64,000 nucleotides of DNA from Acidobacteriota bacterium (lineage in GTDB: Bacteria; Acidobacteriota; Thermoanaerobaculia; Thermoanaerobaculales; Thermoanaerobaculaceae), in assembly GCA_016213675.1 (NCBI GenBank), contig JACQZW010000066.1, forward strand, positions 1-64,000, given 5' to 3'. Every line of letters starts with the position of its first letter. The stretch's first letter is position 1. Positions 9,270-17,696 of the stretch are shown in pieces. Under the pieces are notes generated by a model. That model made no database searches and had not been told where the DNA came from. It saw only the letters and a program-made list of their open reading frames with translations. The position numbers and the translations under genes were made by a program.

Positions 9270-10142
9270 CTACTGCGCGTCGAAGGCGACGAGCTCGACG
9301 GGGACTGGCTCCGGCGCGGCGGCGACGCCCGTCGGGCTCGATCCCCCCGTGATCCAGCCCTGGTTCGGTGAGCTGCCGTCGAGGTTCGCCCGGCCGATCG
9401 CGCCGGAACCGTAGTTCGTCCAGTACACGTACGTGCTGTCGACGGCGAGCGCGTAGGGGCCGCTGCACCCAGTGATGAAGCTCTGGTTCGGCGACGAGCC
9501 ATCGAGGTTCGCGCGCCCGATGGAGTCCGTGTCGTAGTTCGTCCAGTACGCGTAGCTCCCGTCGACCGCGACGCCGTACGGGAGACTGCACCCGGTGATC
9601 CAGTTCTGGTTCGGCGACGAGCCGTCCAGGTTCGCCCGACCGATGGTGCCCCCGGAATCGTTCGACCAGTAGACGTAGCTTCCGTCGACCACGATCCCGT
9701 CGAGGCCGTCGAGCCCCGTGATCCAGCTCTGGTTCGGCGACGAGCCGTCCCGGTTGGCGCGGCCGATGCTGCTGGTACCCCGATTCGTCCAGTAGACGTA
9801 GTTCGCGTCGAGCGTGACCCCGTCCGGCATGCTGCACCCGGTGATCCAGGTCGGGTTCGGCGACGAGCCGTCCAGGTTCGCCCGGCCGATGGCGCCGGCC
9901 GAGAACTGCGGCCAGTAGACGTGGGTGTCGGTGAAGGCGACACCGTCCGGGCTGGACAGGCCGCTCATCCAGCTCTGGTTGGGTGAGCTGCCGTCCAGGT
10001 TGGCCCGACCGATGGTGGCCGTCCCGTCGTCCGACCAGTACACGTACTGCGCCTCTGCTGACTGGCCCGCGCCGCACAGGCACATCACCGCCAACGCCGC
10101 GGCGGCGACCCCGAACCAAGACCGCTCCGTGCCTCTCGTCAT
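9270..10142 (-). CDS. Secreted six-repeat YWTD-like beta-propeller protein with PVEL C-terminal tag
   Basis: This 290-aa protein begins with a basic, hydrophobic signal peptide (cleavage near AEA, about residue 30). It then has six tandem repeats of about 43 residues, each with Y-V-Y-W-(T/S)-N, I-G-R-A-N-L-D-G-S-S-P-N and a W/F-I-T-G segment. The pattern is like LDL-receptor YWTD propellers, and six repeats would close one propeller. The protein ends in VPVELVAFDAQ, a tail shared with two other secreted proteins in this window. ATG 10142 has GGGAGG 5 nt upstream; an in-frame TTG lies 15 bp further out. The DNA repeats are similar enough to look tandemly duplicated. Its ligand is unknown. Confidence 0.85.
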   Translation of the reverse strand: MTRGTERSWFGVAAAALAVMCLCGAGQSAEAQYVYWSDDGTATIGRANLDGSSPNQSWMSGLSSPDGVAFTDTHVYWPQFSAGAIGRANLDGSSPNPTWITGCSMPDGVTLDANYVYWTNRGTSSIGRANRDGSSPNQSWITGLDGLDGIVVDGSYVYWSNDSGGTIGRANLDGSSPNQNWITGCSLPYGVAVDGSYAYWTNYDTDSIGRANLDGSSPNQSFITGCSGPYALAVDSTYVYWTNYGSGAIGRANLDGSSPNQGWITGGSSPTGVAAAPEPVPVELVAFDAQ

Positions 10143-10178
10143 GCGGACCTCCCTCAAACTTGAGACGCTTCCACAGGC

Positions 10179-10208
10179 ATCTTAGCCTCTGCGCCATCTC
10201 GACGACAA
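10179..10208 (-). promoter_or_regulatory. Probable sigma70-type promoter of the propeller gene
   Basis: On the minus strand TTGTCG and TAAGAT are separated by 18 nt, with the -10 box 37 nt before ATG 10142. Both boxes are moderate matches to consensus. Confidence 0.45.
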
Positions 10209-10263
10209 GCGGCGCTGACGACGCACCCGAGACGCGCGCCTCGCAGTAAGGGCGGCCGGCGGG

Positions 10264-11385
10264 CTACCTCCAGTGGGTGGCCAGGAATGCGCCGACGCCA
10301 TCGAGGGCGGCGGGGAGGTCGCGGCGGCCGAGGCCGAGGCGGAAGTGGCTGCCAGGAGCGTCGAACATCGAGCCCGGGACGGCCAGCACGCCCTTCGCGG
10401 TGAGGAGCTCGCGGCAGAAGTGCTCGACGCTCCCCTCCCCCAGCCAGCGCGGGAACGCGACCGAGCCGGCCCGCGGCGCGAGCCAGCCGAGCACGTCGGC
10501 ATGGTCCGCGAAGAAACGCGCCGCGATGGCGGTGTTCTCCCGGACCATCGCGAGGTTGCGGGCCAGGATCGCCGCCCTCGCCTGCAGCGCGAGGATCCCG
10601 AGCACCTCGGCGGGGGCGCTGTTGCAGATCGTCGTGTAGTCCTTGAACGCGAGGAACCGCTCGACCATCCCCGGCATCCGGGTGGCGAGCCAGCCGAGCC
10701 GCAGCCCGGGCAGGGCGAACGACTTAGACAGGCCGGACAGCGAGATGCCGCGCTCGTACAGCGAGCACACCGGCGGCAACAGGAGCGCCGGCTCGGGCTC
10801 GAGCAGGCGGTACATCTCGTCCGAGAAGACCACCAGGTCCGCCCGACGGGCGATCGTGACAACCGCGTCGAGCTCGTCCCGCGTCAGCGTGTGGCCGGTC
10901 GGGTTGTGGGGGAAGTTGAGGACGATCAGCCGGGTGCGCTCGGTGATCGCGCGCTCGAGCGCGCCGAGGTCGAGGCGCCACGATGCCTCGCCGGGCTCGA
11001 GGCGCCAGGGGGTCACGGTGCAGCCGAGCGCGCGGGCGACCTCGTGCAGCGACTGGTAGGCCGGCGCGACCGCGACGACCTCGTCGCCCGGCTCGAGCAG
11101 GACGTGCATGGCGACGAAGATCGCCTCCTCGGGCGCGGCGATGATCACGTCCTCGTCGCCGAGGCCCTCGTAGAGCGAGGCGACCTCGTGGCGCAGCACC
11201 GGATGGCCGGCGCACTCCGTGTAGCCGAGCTTGAGCTCCCGCCACAACCGCAGCGTTTCCGGCGAGCCCATGGCGAGGAGCTCGTCCATCGCGAGGCTCT
11301 CGCAGTCCGACGCGCTGAGCTGGAAGGTGGCGCCGAACTCGTGCCTGGCGAAGTAGCGTTCGAGCTTGAACGGCCGGTACGGCAT
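10264..11385 (-). CDS. PLP-dependent aminotransferase, class I/II
   Basis: This 373-aa fold-type I aminotransferase contains the substrate/cofactor motif NFPHNPTGHTLT, the DEMYR aspartate that contacts the pyridine nitrogen and the lysine motif SLSGLSKSFALPGLRLGW that forms the Schiff base. Length is normal for the family. Specificity cannot be read; the general subgroup includes aspartate- and aromatic-type enzymes. ATG 11385 is preceded by GGGAG at 7 nt. The gene follows the UbiD-family gene by 69 bp on the same strand and may be cotranscribed with it. Confidence 0.88.
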   Translation of the reverse strand: MPYRPFKLERYFARHEFGATFQLSASDCESLAMDELLAMGSPETLRLWRELKLGYTECAGHPVLRHEVASLYEGLGDEDVIIAAPEEAIFVAMHVLLEPGDEVVAVAPAYQSLHEVARALGCTVTPWRLEPGEASWRLDLGALERAITERTRLIVLNFPHNPTGHTLTRDELDAVVTIARRADLVVFSDEMYRLLEPEPALLLPPVCSLYERGISLSGLSKSFALPGLRLGWLATRMPGMVERFLAFKDYTTICNSAPAEVLGILALQARAAILARNLAMVRENTAIAARFFADHADVLGWLAPRAGSVAFPRWLGEGSVEHFCRELLTAKGVLAVPGSMFDAPGSHFRLGLGRRDLPAALDGVGAFLATHWR

Positions 11386-11454
11386 GGTGCGCTCCCGTAT
11401 CCCGTGCAACAGGTCCCGGCCCGGTACCACCGGCCGGCCCGCGGCGCGACGTGA

Positions 11455-12906
11455 TCAGAGTTGGAGGCCGAGCTGCGGCCAGAGAGCGTCGATCTTCGCC
11501 TTGACCGACGGGGTCATGACGATCTCGCCGGGCCACTCGCGGGCGAACCCCTCGGTCGGCCACTTGCGCGTCGCGTCGATGCCGACCTTCGATCCCCACC
11601 ACGGCGCGCGCGAGGCGTGGTCGAGCGTCTCGGCGGGACCGGTGACGAACTCGAGATCGCGCTGCGGGTCGATGTTGGCCAGCGCCTTCCACGCCACCTC
11701 GGCGGGGTCGTGGACGTTGACGTCGGCGTCGACGACGACGATGACCTTGGTGAACGTCGCCTGGCCGAGGCCCCAGATCCCGTGCATGACCTTGCGGGCG
11801 TGGTGCGGAAACCGCTTGTCGATGGCGACGAGCATGAGGTTGTGGAACACCCCCTCGAACGGCATGTGGTAGTCGACCACCTCGGGGAGCGTCTTGCGCA
11901 TCAGCGGGAGGAACATCCGCTCGATGGCGAAGCCCATGAAGCAGTCCTCCATCGGCGGCCGGCCGACGATCGTCGTCGGGTAGATCGCGTCCTTGCGGCG
12001 GGTGATCGCGGTGACGTGGAAGACCGGGTAGTCGTCGGCCAGCGAGTAGAAGCCGGTGTGGTCGCCGAACGGCCCCTCGCAGCGGCGCTCGTCGGCGTCG
12101 ACCCACCCCTCGAGGACGATCTCGGCGTGCGCCGGCACCTCGAGGTCGACCGTCACGCACTTCACCATCTCGACCGCCTCGTGGCGGACGAAGCCGGCGA
12201 AGAGCAGCTCGTCGACGCCGGGCGGCAGCGGCACCGCCGGTGCGAACATCGTCGCCGGGTCGCCGCCGAGCGCGACCGCGACCTCGGTGCGCCGGCCGAG
12301 CCTGGCGTTGTCGCGGAAGATCCGCGCCGAGTCGTGGTGGAGGTGCCAGTGCATGCCGGTGGTGTTGCGGTCGTAGACCTGCAGCCGGTACATGCCGCAG
12401 TTGCGGCCGCCGGTCGCCGGGTCCTTGGTGATCACGTTGGTCAACGTCAGGAAACGGCCGCCATCCTCGGGCCAGCACTGGAGGACGGGGAGCGCGCCGA
12501 GGTCGACCTGGTCGCCGGTCGCGACGAACTCGTGGACCGGCCCGTCCTTCACGACCTTGGGGAAGATCCCTGCGACCTCGACGAGCTTGGGCAGCGTGCG
12601 CACCTTGTCGAGCAGCGAGGTGGGCATCTTCGGCTCGAGGAAGAAGTCGAGGCGGTCGGTCCACTCCTGCCACGAGCCGACCTCGAGCGCCCGCATCACC
12701 CGCGGGATCGAGCCGAACAGGTTGATCGCCACCGGCATCGCCGCGCCGGCCGGCTTCTCGAAGACGAGCGCCGGACCGCCCTTCTTGACGACGCGGTCGG
12801 CGATCTCGGTGATCTCGAGGACCGGCGACACCTCGGCGCCGATCCGCATGAGCTCGCCGGCCTTGTCCAGGGCGGCGAGGTAGTCGCGCAGGTCACGAAA
12901 CGGCAT
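11455..12906 (-). CDS. UbiD-family (prenyl-FMN) decarboxylase
   Basis: This 483-aa protein matches UbiD along its whole length: an N-terminal RDYLAALDKAGEL segment, a PVLQCWPEDGGRFLT central block and the conserved catalytic area EGPFGDHTGFYS followed by an ITRRKDAIYPTTIVGRPP segment. UbiD enzymes decarboxylate unsaturated or aromatic acids using prenylated FMN made by UbiX. In many bacteria they act in ubiquinone or menaquinone synthesis, but some act on other aromatic acids. No ubiX is in the window, so the pathway is open. It starts 62 bp from the divergent methyltransferase gene. Confidence 0.9.
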   Translation of the reverse strand: MPFRDLRDYLAALDKAGELMRIGAEVSPVLEITEIADRVVKKGGPALVFEKPAGAAMPVAINLFGSIPRVMRALEVGSWQEWTDRLDFFLEPKMPTSLLDKVRTLPKLVEVAGIFPKVVKDGPVHEFVATGDQVDLGALPVLQCWPEDGGRFLTLTNVITKDPATGGRNCGMYRLQVYDRNTTGMHWHLHHDSARIFRDNARLGRRTEVAVALGGDPATMFAPAVPLPPGVDELLFAGFVRHEAVEMVKCVTVDLEVPAHAEIVLEGWVDADERRCEGPFGDHTGFYSLADDYPVFHVTAITRRKDAIYPTTIVGRPPMEDCFMGFAIERMFLPLMRKTLPEVVDYHMPFEGVFHNLMLVAIDKRFPHHARKVMHGIWGLGQATFTKVIVVVDADVNVHDPAEVAWKALANIDPQRDLEFVTGPAETLDHASRAPWWGSKVGIDATRKWPTEGFAREWPGEIVMTPSVKAKIDALWPQLGLQL

Positions 12907-12968
12907 GTCGGGCCTCCGCGGCTATTGTGGCACGCCGATCCGAGTGCGCATTGTGTATGCTATCCGCC

Positions 12969-13676
12969 ATGCCCCGCCCCGAGAGCCCCCCCGGTCAGGC
13001 GCGCTCGCCGTACGGGCTGAAAAAGAGCCCGTATGCCAGCCACGCGCGGCTGCTGGGCATGCTGCCTTCGGAGGGGAATGGCCGGCGTGTGCTGGACCTC
13101 GGTTGCGCCTCCGGCTACGTGGCGGCGATCCTCGCCGGCCGGGGGTTCGACGTGGTCGGCGTCGACCGGGCCGGCGCGGTCGCCGGCGTGCCGCCTTTCA
13201 CGTTCGTCGCGGCCGACCTCGATGCCGGCCTCCCGCCCCTCGACGGCCGCTTCGACGTCATCGTCATGGCCGACCTGCTCGAGCACCTGCGCGACCCCCT
13301 GGCGTTCCTCCGCGCGACCCGCGGCCTGCTGGCTCCCGGCGGCGTCGTACTCGCATCGCTGCCCAACAGCGGCCACGTCTACTTCCGGCTCGTCATCCTG
13401 AGCGGCCGCTTCCCGGCCCACGACCGCGGCCTCTTCGACCGCACCCACGTGCACTTCTTCACACTCGCGTCGTGGCGGGAGCTGTTCGCCGGGGCGGGGC
13501 TCGCGTTCGGGCGCCTCGAACCCACCGGCGTGCCGGTCGGCCTGGCCTTCCCGCGCCTCGAGGGCACCGCCGCGGTGCACTTCGCCGAGTGGTTTTCGTA
13601 TGCTCTTGCAGGGATGTGGAAGAGGCTCTTCGCCTACCAGTTCGTCGTCACGGCCAGGCCGCGGGAGGACGCGTGA
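12969..13676 (+). CDS. Class I SAM-dependent methyltransferase
   Basis: This 235-aa protein has methyltransferase motif I VLDLGCASGYVA (about 43-54) and the acidic-ended strand VVGVDRA. The FDVIVMADLLEHLRDP block is typical of the UbiG/Methyltransf_23-type group. The C-terminal part (HFFTLASWRELFAGAGL) matches the same group. The target is unknown, but the next gene, overlapping by 4 bp (GTGA), is a family 2 glycosyltransferase, so a surface-glycan or lipid-linked sugar substrate is plausible. Upstream in-frame codons exist; ATG 12969 is the last start before the conserved part. Confidence 0.85.
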   Translation: MPRPESPPGQARSPYGLKKSPYASHARLLGMLPSEGNGRRVLDLGCASGYVAAILAGRGFDVVGVDRAGAVAGVPPFTFVAADLDAGLPPLDGRFDVIVMADLLEHLRDPLAFLRATRGLLAPGGVVLASLPNSGHVYFRLVILSGRFPAHDRGLFDRTHVHFFTLASWRELFAGAGLAFGRLEPTGVPVGLAFPRLEGTAAVHFAEWFSYALAGMWKRLFAYQFVVTARPREDA

Positions 13677-14464
13677 GCGGAACGAAGCCGAAGGTCGTCG
13701 TGGTCATGCCGGCCTACAACGCCGCCAAGACGCTGCGGATGACGTACGCCGAGCTGCCCCGGGAGCACGTCGACCTCGTGATCCTGGTCGACGACGGCAG
13801 CTCCGACGAGACGATCGCCATCGCTCGCGAGCTCGGCCTCGAGCTGTTCGTGCACAACGGCAACTACGGCTACGGCGCCAACCAGAAGACGTGCTACCGC
13901 GAGGCGCTGCGCGCGGACGCCGACATCGTCGTGATGGTGCACCCGGACTACCAGTACGACCCGACCCTGCTTCCGGAGATCGTCGGGCCCATCGTCGAGG
14001 GCCGCGCCGACGTGGTGCTCGGCTCCCGCCTGCTCGGCGGCGACCCCCGGGCGCAGGGGATGCCGTGGTGGAAGTACATCGCCAACCGGTTCCTCACCGG
14101 CCTCGAGAATCGCGTGTTCGGTCTGCGCCTCGCCGAGTACCACACCGGCTACCGCGCGTACCGCCGCTCGGCGCTCGAGTCGGTCAATGTCGAGATGAAC
14201 TCCGACAACTTCATCTTCGACCAGGAGATCATCGCCCAGTTCGTCGAGGTCGGGACGCGCATCGCCGAGGTGCCGGTGCCGACCCGCTACTTCCCGCAGG
14301 CCTCGTCGGCCTCCTTCCTGCAGAGCACCCGTTACGGGCTCTCGATCCTCTGGGTCCTCGCCCTCTTCATCCTGCACCGCTCGGGCCTGTGGCGGCAGCG
14401 CCGCTTCCAGAGCCTCGCCCGCCGTTACGCCCCCGGGGCCCCTCCAGCCGACCAGGCCGGTTAG
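13673..14464 (+). CDS. Family 2 glycosyltransferase
   Basis: This 263-aa GT-A enzyme has VVVVMPAYNAAKTL near the N terminus, the nucleotide-binding VDDGSSDET, a VHPDYQYDP metal-site stretch and the acceptor-side GSRLLGGD. A hydrophobic segment (LWVLALFILH) near the C terminus suggests membrane attachment. It resembles dolichyl/undecaprenyl-phosphate sugar transferases. GTG 13673 overlaps the previous stop and is preceded by GGGAGG. With the upstream methyltransferase it forms a two-gene unit ending at a GC-rich hairpin. Confidence 0.9.
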   Translation: MSGTKPKVVVVMPAYNAAKTLRMTYAELPREHVDLVILVDDGSSDETIAIARELGLELFVHNGNYGYGANQKTCYREALRADADIVVMVHPDYQYDPTLLPEIVGPIVEGRADVVLGSRLLGGDPRAQGMPWWKYIANRFLTGLENRVFGLRLAEYHTGYRAYRRSALESVNVEMNSDNFIFDQEIIAQFVEVGTRIAEVPVPTRYFPQASSASFLQSTRYGLSILWVLALFILHRSGLWRQRRFQSLARRYAPGAPPADQAG

Positions 14465-14478
14465 CCCGGACAAAGAGT

Positions 14479-14502
14479 GGGGCGGCCCCGAGAGGCCGCC
14501 CC
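14479..14502. terminator. Bidirectional terminator-like hairpin
   Basis: GGGGCGGCC (14479-14487), six bases, GGCCGCCCC (14494-14502) is a perfect 9-bp stem between convergent genes. A second small stem GCCCG-TGA-CGGGC follows. No T-run is seen on either strand. Confidence 0.5.
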
Positions 14503-14542
14503 GATCCGCCCGTGACGGGCGGGCGTGTTCGCTACGACGACG

Positions 14543-17473
14543 CTACTGCACGTTGAACTGCGACAGCTCCACGGGGACCGCCGGACAGCAGGCGTAGCCC
14601 GCGGAGACCACGACGTTGTCGACGTAGGCGCCGGGTCCGGAGACGCCGTTGTCGGTGCCGACGCGCCAGCGCAGCACGACGTTCTGGCCGTTGGCGGAGG
14701 CCGGCAGGTTGACCACGGAGGTGCCCCAGCCGCTGGAATTGCCGGTCCAGGCCTGGCGTCCGCCGATCGGGTTCGAGTAGGTGGTACTGATCGTGCCGGT
14801 GTAGCCGCCGCTGGCGAAGCTGCCGCCCGCGGCCAGGATGTCCTGGAACGCCCCGCCGCCGATGCTGATCTCCAGCACCATGCCGTCGTAGGTGCTCTCG
14901 AGGTTGTAGCTGCGGCTGAACTGCAGAGACCCGCTGGCGGTCGTGACCGGGAACGACAGGGAGTCGAGGCGGTTGTCGCCGACCGAGGCCGGGTCCGGGG
15001 CGAACGCCGAGTTCGGCGCCGAGGCGGAGGACGCGGCAGAGGTCACCCACACCGGCCCGACGCCCGTGAGCGCCGCGGTCCAGCCGGCCGGCAGCGCCGG
15101 GGCCGTGACAGAGTCGAAGTTCTCGGACAGCGAGGTGACGAGCGTTCCGAGGGTGTAGTTGTAGGTCACGGTCGGGAAAGCCGTCGCACCGTCCTGCAGG
15201 TCGAGCGAGGCCGTGATGGCGCCGCCGCACGAGCCGGCCGCAGCGGTAAAGGTGAAGTCGCGGCAGACGCTCGCGCCACCCGCGACAACCGCGCCGTAGT
15301 TCTGCGGACCGCTCGGCGAGGTGACGCCGCCGGTGGCCTGCAGCGTGCCGACCAGGTTCGTCGTGTCGGCGGTCCCGGTGTTCCCGACGCACAGGCTGAC
15401 CGTCACGGTCTCGCCGGGGTCGATCGCGTTGTTGGCCGGGACGCAGCTCTCGGCGACGATCGTGGAACCCGCCGCCGCGATGAGCGCGGTGGGCGCGAGG
15501 CAGATGTTGACGACGGTGTTGTTGCCGTTCGTCACGGTGCCACTCGAAGTCACGGGCACCGGGAAGCCCGCGGCGGTGACGCTCACCGTGTAGGTTCCGG
15601 GGGCGATCGGCGTGATAGCGGCGTCGCCGCTCGCGTTGCTGGTGCGGAAGTAGCCGCCCGTAGCCGTGACCGACGCCCCGCTGATCGCGAGGCCGGAGGT
15701 GCAGTTGGTCACGTGGACCGTGAGCGAGCCGCTCGGCGCGGCGGTGCAGGCGCCGACCTGGAACGAGCCGATGCGTGTCGCCCACGTCCCGCTCGAGGTG
15801 GCCGTGTAGTACTCCTGGGTGTACCAGAACGTGCAGTCGTCGACCGGGTCGACGTTAAGCGACGAGTAGTCGCCCCAGCGGCTCGAGGAGCTCGTCTGGT
15901 AGCCGCCGCCGGAAATCAGCGTGGCCTCGCCCTGCGCGAGCGAGTTGGCCGGGTCGGCGGCGAGGCGGCCGGCGTAGATGATTGCCGGGTTGAGCGTCGT
16001 GCTCGACGCGGAGAAGCCGAGTGCGATGTCGCCCTGGTGGTTCATCGCGGCGCTGCCCATCCAGCGGTTGGCACCGGTGGCGCCGTTGCCGGCGTCGGGC
16101 GAGTAGGTCGCCTGCTCAGGTACGGTCCAGGCGCCGGCGAGCGGACGGCGGAGCTCGAAGTAGCGCGGCGCGGCCTGGTAGGTGCCGGCCGTGGTCGGGT
16201 TCGCGCCGGACACGTTGACGGTGAAGTTGCCGACCAGCGACTCGTTGCCGTCGCCGCGGTTGCGGTACTGCAGGCGATGCATCAGGCGGTCGCCGATCGC
16301 GTCGAGGTTGGTGCCTCCCGGCTGCTCGATGGCGGCGCGGGTGTTCGGCTGGCGGCCGTCGAACGCTGCGAACGGGACGGTCGTCGGCGCCGAGAACGTC
16401 GAGCTCGCCGGCGTGGCGAAGTCGGCGTGAAACTCGTAGACGTGCAGCGAGTCCGTGCCGCCGGTGAACTCGTCGGCGAACCACTCGGCGAACAGCCCGG
16501 GCGCGCCGGCCGGCGGCGGGATGAGGCCGTCGGCGTCGGCCGGGAGCTGGCCGCCGCGGTTTGAGTCGATGGTGAACTGGTCGAAGTAGATGTACGTCGC
16601 CGTCGCGTCGCCGGCGAGCATCTTGACGCGGTCGAACGCGAACGCTCCGGCACCGCCCCACGAGCTGCCGGAGAACTGGTTGTCCGTCATGTAGTACGCA
16701 TCCGGCCAGACGCCGAAGTGCGGGTAGTCGTTCATCTTGCTGTTCGGCATCACGAAATCGTAGAGGTACCACGACCCGGTCGGGTCGCCGGTCTGCGAGA
16801 TCGCGATGATCTGGTGCGGCGGGTCGGGGGTGAGGCAGAACTCGCTGATCAACCAGCGATCGGCCCACTGGTCATAGAGGACGATGGGGTCGCCATCGTC
16901 GGAGCTGCCGCACGGAGCGCCGAGACCGGCGAACAGGGTCTGCAGGCCGATCACTGCGGTCGCGGGCGTGCCGGTCTTGCCGAAGACCCGGAACGACGAG
17001 TTGACCGCCTGGACGTAGTGGCTCGGGCCGACGTCGCCGATGGTGTCCGGCGGGATCCAGCCGTTGGGCTGGGTCATTCCGGCGAAGTTCGCGATCGGCG
17101 CGCCGACGACGTCCGTGACGGCGGCGCCCGCGGGACGCACCATCGCGTCGCCGGTGCTGTCGTCACGGCGCGCCCCCTTCTCGGGGATGATGTCGTTGTC
17201 CCGGACCTTGATCGAGGGATCGCCCTTCGGGCCGTACTCCCATGCCGGCATGTTCAAGACGGGCTCTGACACGCCGAACCGCACGACGCGGCCGACGTAT
17301 GGACCGGCCACCCCGGCGAGTTGGGTCACCGAGCCGAGCTCGGCGGCCGACGCCTTGACGCGGGCCCGCTTGAACTCGCCCTCCTTCTCGTCCTTGGCCG
17401 CCCAGGCGGGCACCGACAGCGCCACCAGCGCCGCCACGGCGAGCAGTTTCGCCACGACCTTCGTTCCTCGCAT
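14543..17473 (-). CDS. Large secreted multidomain protein with PVEL C-terminal tag
   Basis: This 976-aa protein starts with a signal peptide (cleavage near AWA-A, about residue 26). A long beta-rich region of unknown fold follows (about 40-600), with IGDVGPSHYVQAVNSSFRVF and repeated WG/W-D-rich strands. Next come a carboxypeptidase-regulatory-like domain (about 625-695), a CARDB-like module with a CGGxI-LQDG core, and a MAM/choice-of-anchor J-like domain beginning ENFDSVTAPALPAGWT. It ends in CC-PAV-PVEL-SQ-F-NVQ. The CARDB-like module is also found in the S8 peptidase encoded nearby. GGAGG at 7 nt supports ATG 17473. It is probably exported and surface-exposed; no catalytic motif is recognised. 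Confidence 0.8.
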   Translation of the reverse strand: MRGTKVVAKLLAVAALVALSVPAWAAKDEKEGEFKRARVKASAAELGSVTQLAGVAGPYVGRVVRFGVSEPVLNMPAWEYGPKGDPSIKVRDNDIIPEKGARRDDSTGDAMVRPAGAAVTDVVGAPIANFAGMTQPNGWIPPDTIGDVGPSHYVQAVNSSFRVFGKTGTPATAVIGLQTLFAGLGAPCGSSDDGDPIVLYDQWADRWLISEFCLTPDPPHQIIAISQTGDPTGSWYLYDFVMPNSKMNDYPHFGVWPDAYYMTDNQFSGSSWGGAGAFAFDRVKMLAGDATATYIYFDQFTIDSNRGGQLPADADGLIPPPAGAPGLFAEWFADEFTGGTDSLHVYEFHADFATPASSTFSAPTTVPFAAFDGRQPNTRAAIEQPGGTNLDAIGDRLMHRLQYRNRGDGNESLVGNFTVNVSGANPTTAGTYQAAPRYFELRRPLAGAWTVPEQATYSPDAGNGATGANRWMGSAAMNHQGDIALGFSASSTTLNPAIIYAGRLAADPANSLAQGEATLISGGGYQTSSSSRWGDYSSLNVDPVDDCTFWYTQEYYTATSSGTWATRIGSFQVGACTAAPSGSLTVHVTNCTSGLAISGASVTATGGYFRTSNASGDAAITPIAPGTYTVSVTAAGFPVPVTSSGTVTNGNNTVVNICLAPTALIAAAGSTIVAESCVPANNAIDPGETVTVSLCVGNTGTADTTNLVGTLQATGGVTSPSGPQNYGAVVAGGASVCRDFTFTAAAGSCGGAITASLDLQDGATAFPTVTYNYTLGTLVTSLSENFDSVTAPALPAGWTAALTGVGPVWVTSAASSASAPNSAFAPDPASVGDNRLDSLSFPVTTASGSLQFSRSYNLESTYDGMVLEISIGGGAFQDILAAGGSFASGGYTGTISTTYSNPIGGRQAWTGNSSGWGTSVVNLPASANGQNVVLRWRVGTDNGVSGPGAYVDNVVVSAGYACCPAVPVELSQFNVQ

Positions 17474-17519
17474 CCTCGTCCTCCTCTGGATCTCGCGACC
17501 TCCCACCCCCGCATGACAG

Positions 17520-17549
17520 AAAAAGGCGGAGCCGGCCGGCTCCCCCTTT
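17520..17549 (-). terminator. Intrinsic terminator, minus strand
   Basis: On the minus strand AAAGG-G-GGAGCC, loop GGCC, GGCTCC-G-CCTTTTT forms an interrupted stem ending in a run of five T. It lies between the 3' end of the BsuPI-domain gene and the start of the large secreted protein gene and should end transcription of the former. Confidence 0.7.
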
Positions 17550-17588
17550 CGCGACTGCAGGCAGGACGTCAACGAGTCACGGAAGTGG

Positions 17589-17617
17589 ACTCTATTCCCC
17601 TCGTCGGGCGCGGTCAA
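17589..17617 (-). promoter_or_regulatory. Promoter of the large secreted protein gene (TTGACC-N17-TAGAGT)
   Basis: On the minus strand TTGACC is 17 nt from TAGAGT, 116 nt before ATG 17473. The same two hexamers with the same spacing occur before the S8 peptidase gene, and the downstream words AGTCC and CGTGA/CACGA are also similar. Confidence 0.7.
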
Positions 17618-17696
17618 TACGTCGTCCGTCGTCACACTGAGGCGGCGTGACATCGAACGCGGAACCGGGTACTCCGGGCGGTCTCCGGCCCGGCGG

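Noticed and set aside
9270..10142. Regular repeats resembling a CRISPR array
   Set aside because: The period is about 130 bp, the repeats are codon-aligned and encode a YWTD-like propeller, and there is no spacer/repeat alternation.
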